This document shows, piece after piece, positions 7,079 to 8,078 of a DNA stretch of 8,078 nucleotides; positions within the stretch are counted from its first letter, which is position 1; each line of letters opens with the position of its first letter. The notes under the pieces are model-generated. The model had not been told where the DNA came from. It saw only the letters and a program-made list of their open reading frames with translations, and ran no database searches. Where the stretch lies: positions 1-8,078 of the forward strand of contig CAILUB010000226.1 of NCBI GenBank assembly GCA_903837305.1, given 5' to 3'. The translations under genes were made by a program, and so were the position numbers. This stretch comes from an uncultured Cytophagaceae bacterium (GTDB taxonomy: Bacteria; Bacteroidota; Bacteroidia; Cytophagales; Spirosomataceae).

Positions 7079-7081
7079 GGA

Positions 7082-8035
7082 TTATTTACGTGCCATTACC
7101 TTGATTGCTTTCGCTACGATAGCTTCGGCATTTAAACCATATTTTTCCATTAATTCGGCTGGCTTTCCTGATTCTCCGAAAGAATCGTTCACTCCTACGA
7201 ACTCCATTGGTGTAGGATGGTTCATGGCTAAATATTGAGCCACTGAATCCCCCAATCCACCATTGTACTGATGCTCCTCAGCCGTCACGACACAACCTGT
7301 CTTTTTAACAGAAGCTAAAATAGCTTGCACATCTAATGGTTTAATCGTGTGAATATTAATCACCTCTGCTTTGATACCTTTTTCTAATAAAGCTTCAGCA
7401 GCCTGAATAGCTTCCCAAACTAGGTGACCCGTCGCTAAGATTGTTACATCAGTACCCTCTACTAAATGCAAAGCTTTACCAATTTCAAATTTTTGATCTT
7501 CTGGTGTGAATACAGGAACTACTGGACGTCCAAAACGTAAATATACTGGACCTTCGTAATCGGCAATGGCGATCGTAGCTGCCTTAGTTTGGTTGTAATC
7601 ACAAGGGTTAATAACCACCATTCCTGGCAACATCTTCATTAAGCCGATATCTTCCAAAATCTGGTGCGTTGCTCCATCCTCTCCTAGCGTTAAACCAGCG
7701 TGAGAACAACAGATCTTCACATTCTTTCCAGAATAGGCTACTGATTGACGGATTTGGTCATAAACACGACCCGTTCCAAAGTTAGCAAAGGTCGTAGCGA
7801 AAGGAATAAAACCACCTAACGTTAAACCTGCTGAAATACCAATCATGTTCGCTTCTGCGATACCTGTTTGGAAAAAACGCTCAGGGCTATTCTTGATAAA
7901 TCCTTCTAATTTCAATGAACCAATTAAATCAGCGCACAATGCGACCACTTTAGGGTTATGCTGACTTAAATACTCCATACCTGCTCCAAAACCCGAGCGT
8001 GTATCCTTTTTTGTTTCGTAGGTAAATAATGCCAT
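7082..8035 (-). CDS. Transketolase, C-terminal subunit (split enzyme)
   Basis: This is the second half of a two-gene transketolase, which moves two-carbon units between sugar phosphates in the pentose phosphate pathway using thiamine diphosphate. The 317 residues hold the pyrimidine-binding domain (about 5-170) and the C-terminal transketolase domain (about 185-305). E61 in GIAEANMIG is the glutamate that activates the cofactor's aminopyrimidine ring. GEDGATHQ (118-125) is the family signature, and YLRFGRP (165-171) closes the domain. The diphosphate-binding half is absent, as expected for a split enzyme, and its end is seen just upstream at 8046-8078. Only 10 nt separate the two genes, so they form an operon. 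The start ATG is at 8033-8035. This gene is G+C-richer than the left part of the window, as fits a highly expressed gene. It ends 3 bp from the convergent tamL gene. A DXP synthase half or pyruvate dehydrogenase beta subunit is less likely, given the GEDGATHQ context and the neighbour. Confidence 0.94.
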   Translation of the reverse strand: MALFTYETKKDTRSGFGAGMEYLSQHNPKVVALCADLIGSLKLEGFIKNSPERFFQTGIAEANMIGISAGLTLGGFIPFATTFANFGTGRVYDQIRQSVAYSGKNVKICCSHAGLTLGEDGATHQILEDIGLMKMLPGMVVINPCDYNQTKAATIAIADYEGPVYLRFGRPVVPVFTPEDQKFEIGKALHLVEGTDVTILATGHLVWEAIQAAEALLEKGIKAEVINIHTIKPLDVQAILASVKKTGCVVTAEEHQYNGGLGDSVAQYLAMNHPTPMEFVGVNDSFGESGKPAELMEKYGLNAEAIVAKAIKVMARK

Positions 8036-8045
8036 TTCTATCTGA

Positions 8046-8078
8046 TTAATAATCGCCTAAAGTTTCTTCTAATTGCGC
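8046..8078 (-). CDS. Transketolase, N-terminal subunit: last ten codons only
   Basis: From the right edge, the reverse strand reads AQLEETLGDY followed by TAA at 8046-8048. An ending of this form (acidic helix, then GDY) fits the C-terminus of N-terminal transketolase subunits, and its position 10 nt upstream of the C-terminal subunit gene is exactly where that partner is expected. The full subunit should be about 280 residues and carry the thiamine-diphosphate diphosphate-binding GDG motif, all outside the window. The call rests on position and a ten-residue tail, so it is strong in context but not proven by domain content. Confidence 0.75.
   Translation of the reverse strand, partial: AQLEETLGDY

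Noticed and set aside
7070..7081. CCCTTTTAAGGA at the tamL end considered as a terminator hairpin
   Set aside because: The stem would be two to four A-T/G-C pairs with almost no loop and no T-run; it is too weak for an intrinsic terminator.
7044..7238. 64-codon plus-strand frame spanning the tamL and transketolase ends
   Set aside because: It is out of frame with tamL's conserved C-terminal strand and antisense to transketolase; the composition is that of a chance frame.
1..8078. Possible defence island, mobile element, CRISPR array or RNA gene
   Set aside because: No transposase, integrase, direct or terminal repeats, spacer pattern or tRNA-like fold is seen, and the gaps between genes are too short for RNA genes.

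Overview
This 8.1-kb window is a compact, A+T-rich piece of bacterial chromosome, almost certainly from the Bacteroidota and possibly the Cytophagia, though the sequence does not settle the class. The evidence is a split transketolase, an Omp85 protein with its own lipoprotein signal (TamL type), weak or absent Shine-Dalgarno sequences, a TAnnTTTG promoter-like box, and a membrane protein plus TPR protein that resemble the Bat genes. I see no mobile element, RNA gene, CRISPR array or long repeat. Intergenic space is minimal: the longest gap is 58 bp.

Left arm (1-2071, minus strand): three genes in the order Bat-like membrane protein, TPR-like protein, purC. The first two touch stop-to-start (TAG then ATG) and purC follows 11 nt later, so they probably form one transcript. 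The membrane protein looks like a small BatA/BatB relative whose VWA metal site is lost. The TPR protein has a BatC-like C-terminal tail. purC (SAICAR synthase, purine biosynthesis) runs off the left edge.

Centre (2130-4081, plus strand): a 58-bp divergent gap leads to alaA (alanine/glutamate aminotransferase). It overlaps by 4 nt a queuosine-precursor transporter of the YhhQ family. The transporter's 3' end overlaps tail-to-tail by 24 bp with a TrmH/SpoU-family RNA methyltransferase on the minus strand (4058-4807).

Right arm: the methyltransferase start and the TTG start of a tamL-like gene (4811-7078, plus strand) are back to back with 3 bp between them. TamL is an Omp85 (BamA/TamA-related) outer-membrane lipoprotein. 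It ends 3 bp from the convergent C-terminal subunit of a split transketolase (7082-8035, minus strand). The last ten codons and stop of the N-terminal transketolase subunit lie at the right edge (8046-8078).

Most genes are recognisable housekeeping functions: purines, amino acids, RNA modification, pentose phosphate pathway and envelope assembly. The part least explained by known families is the reduced Bat-like pair at 857-2071. The next most unusual feature is the extreme packing, with coding-sequence overlap and almost no room for promoters or terminators.
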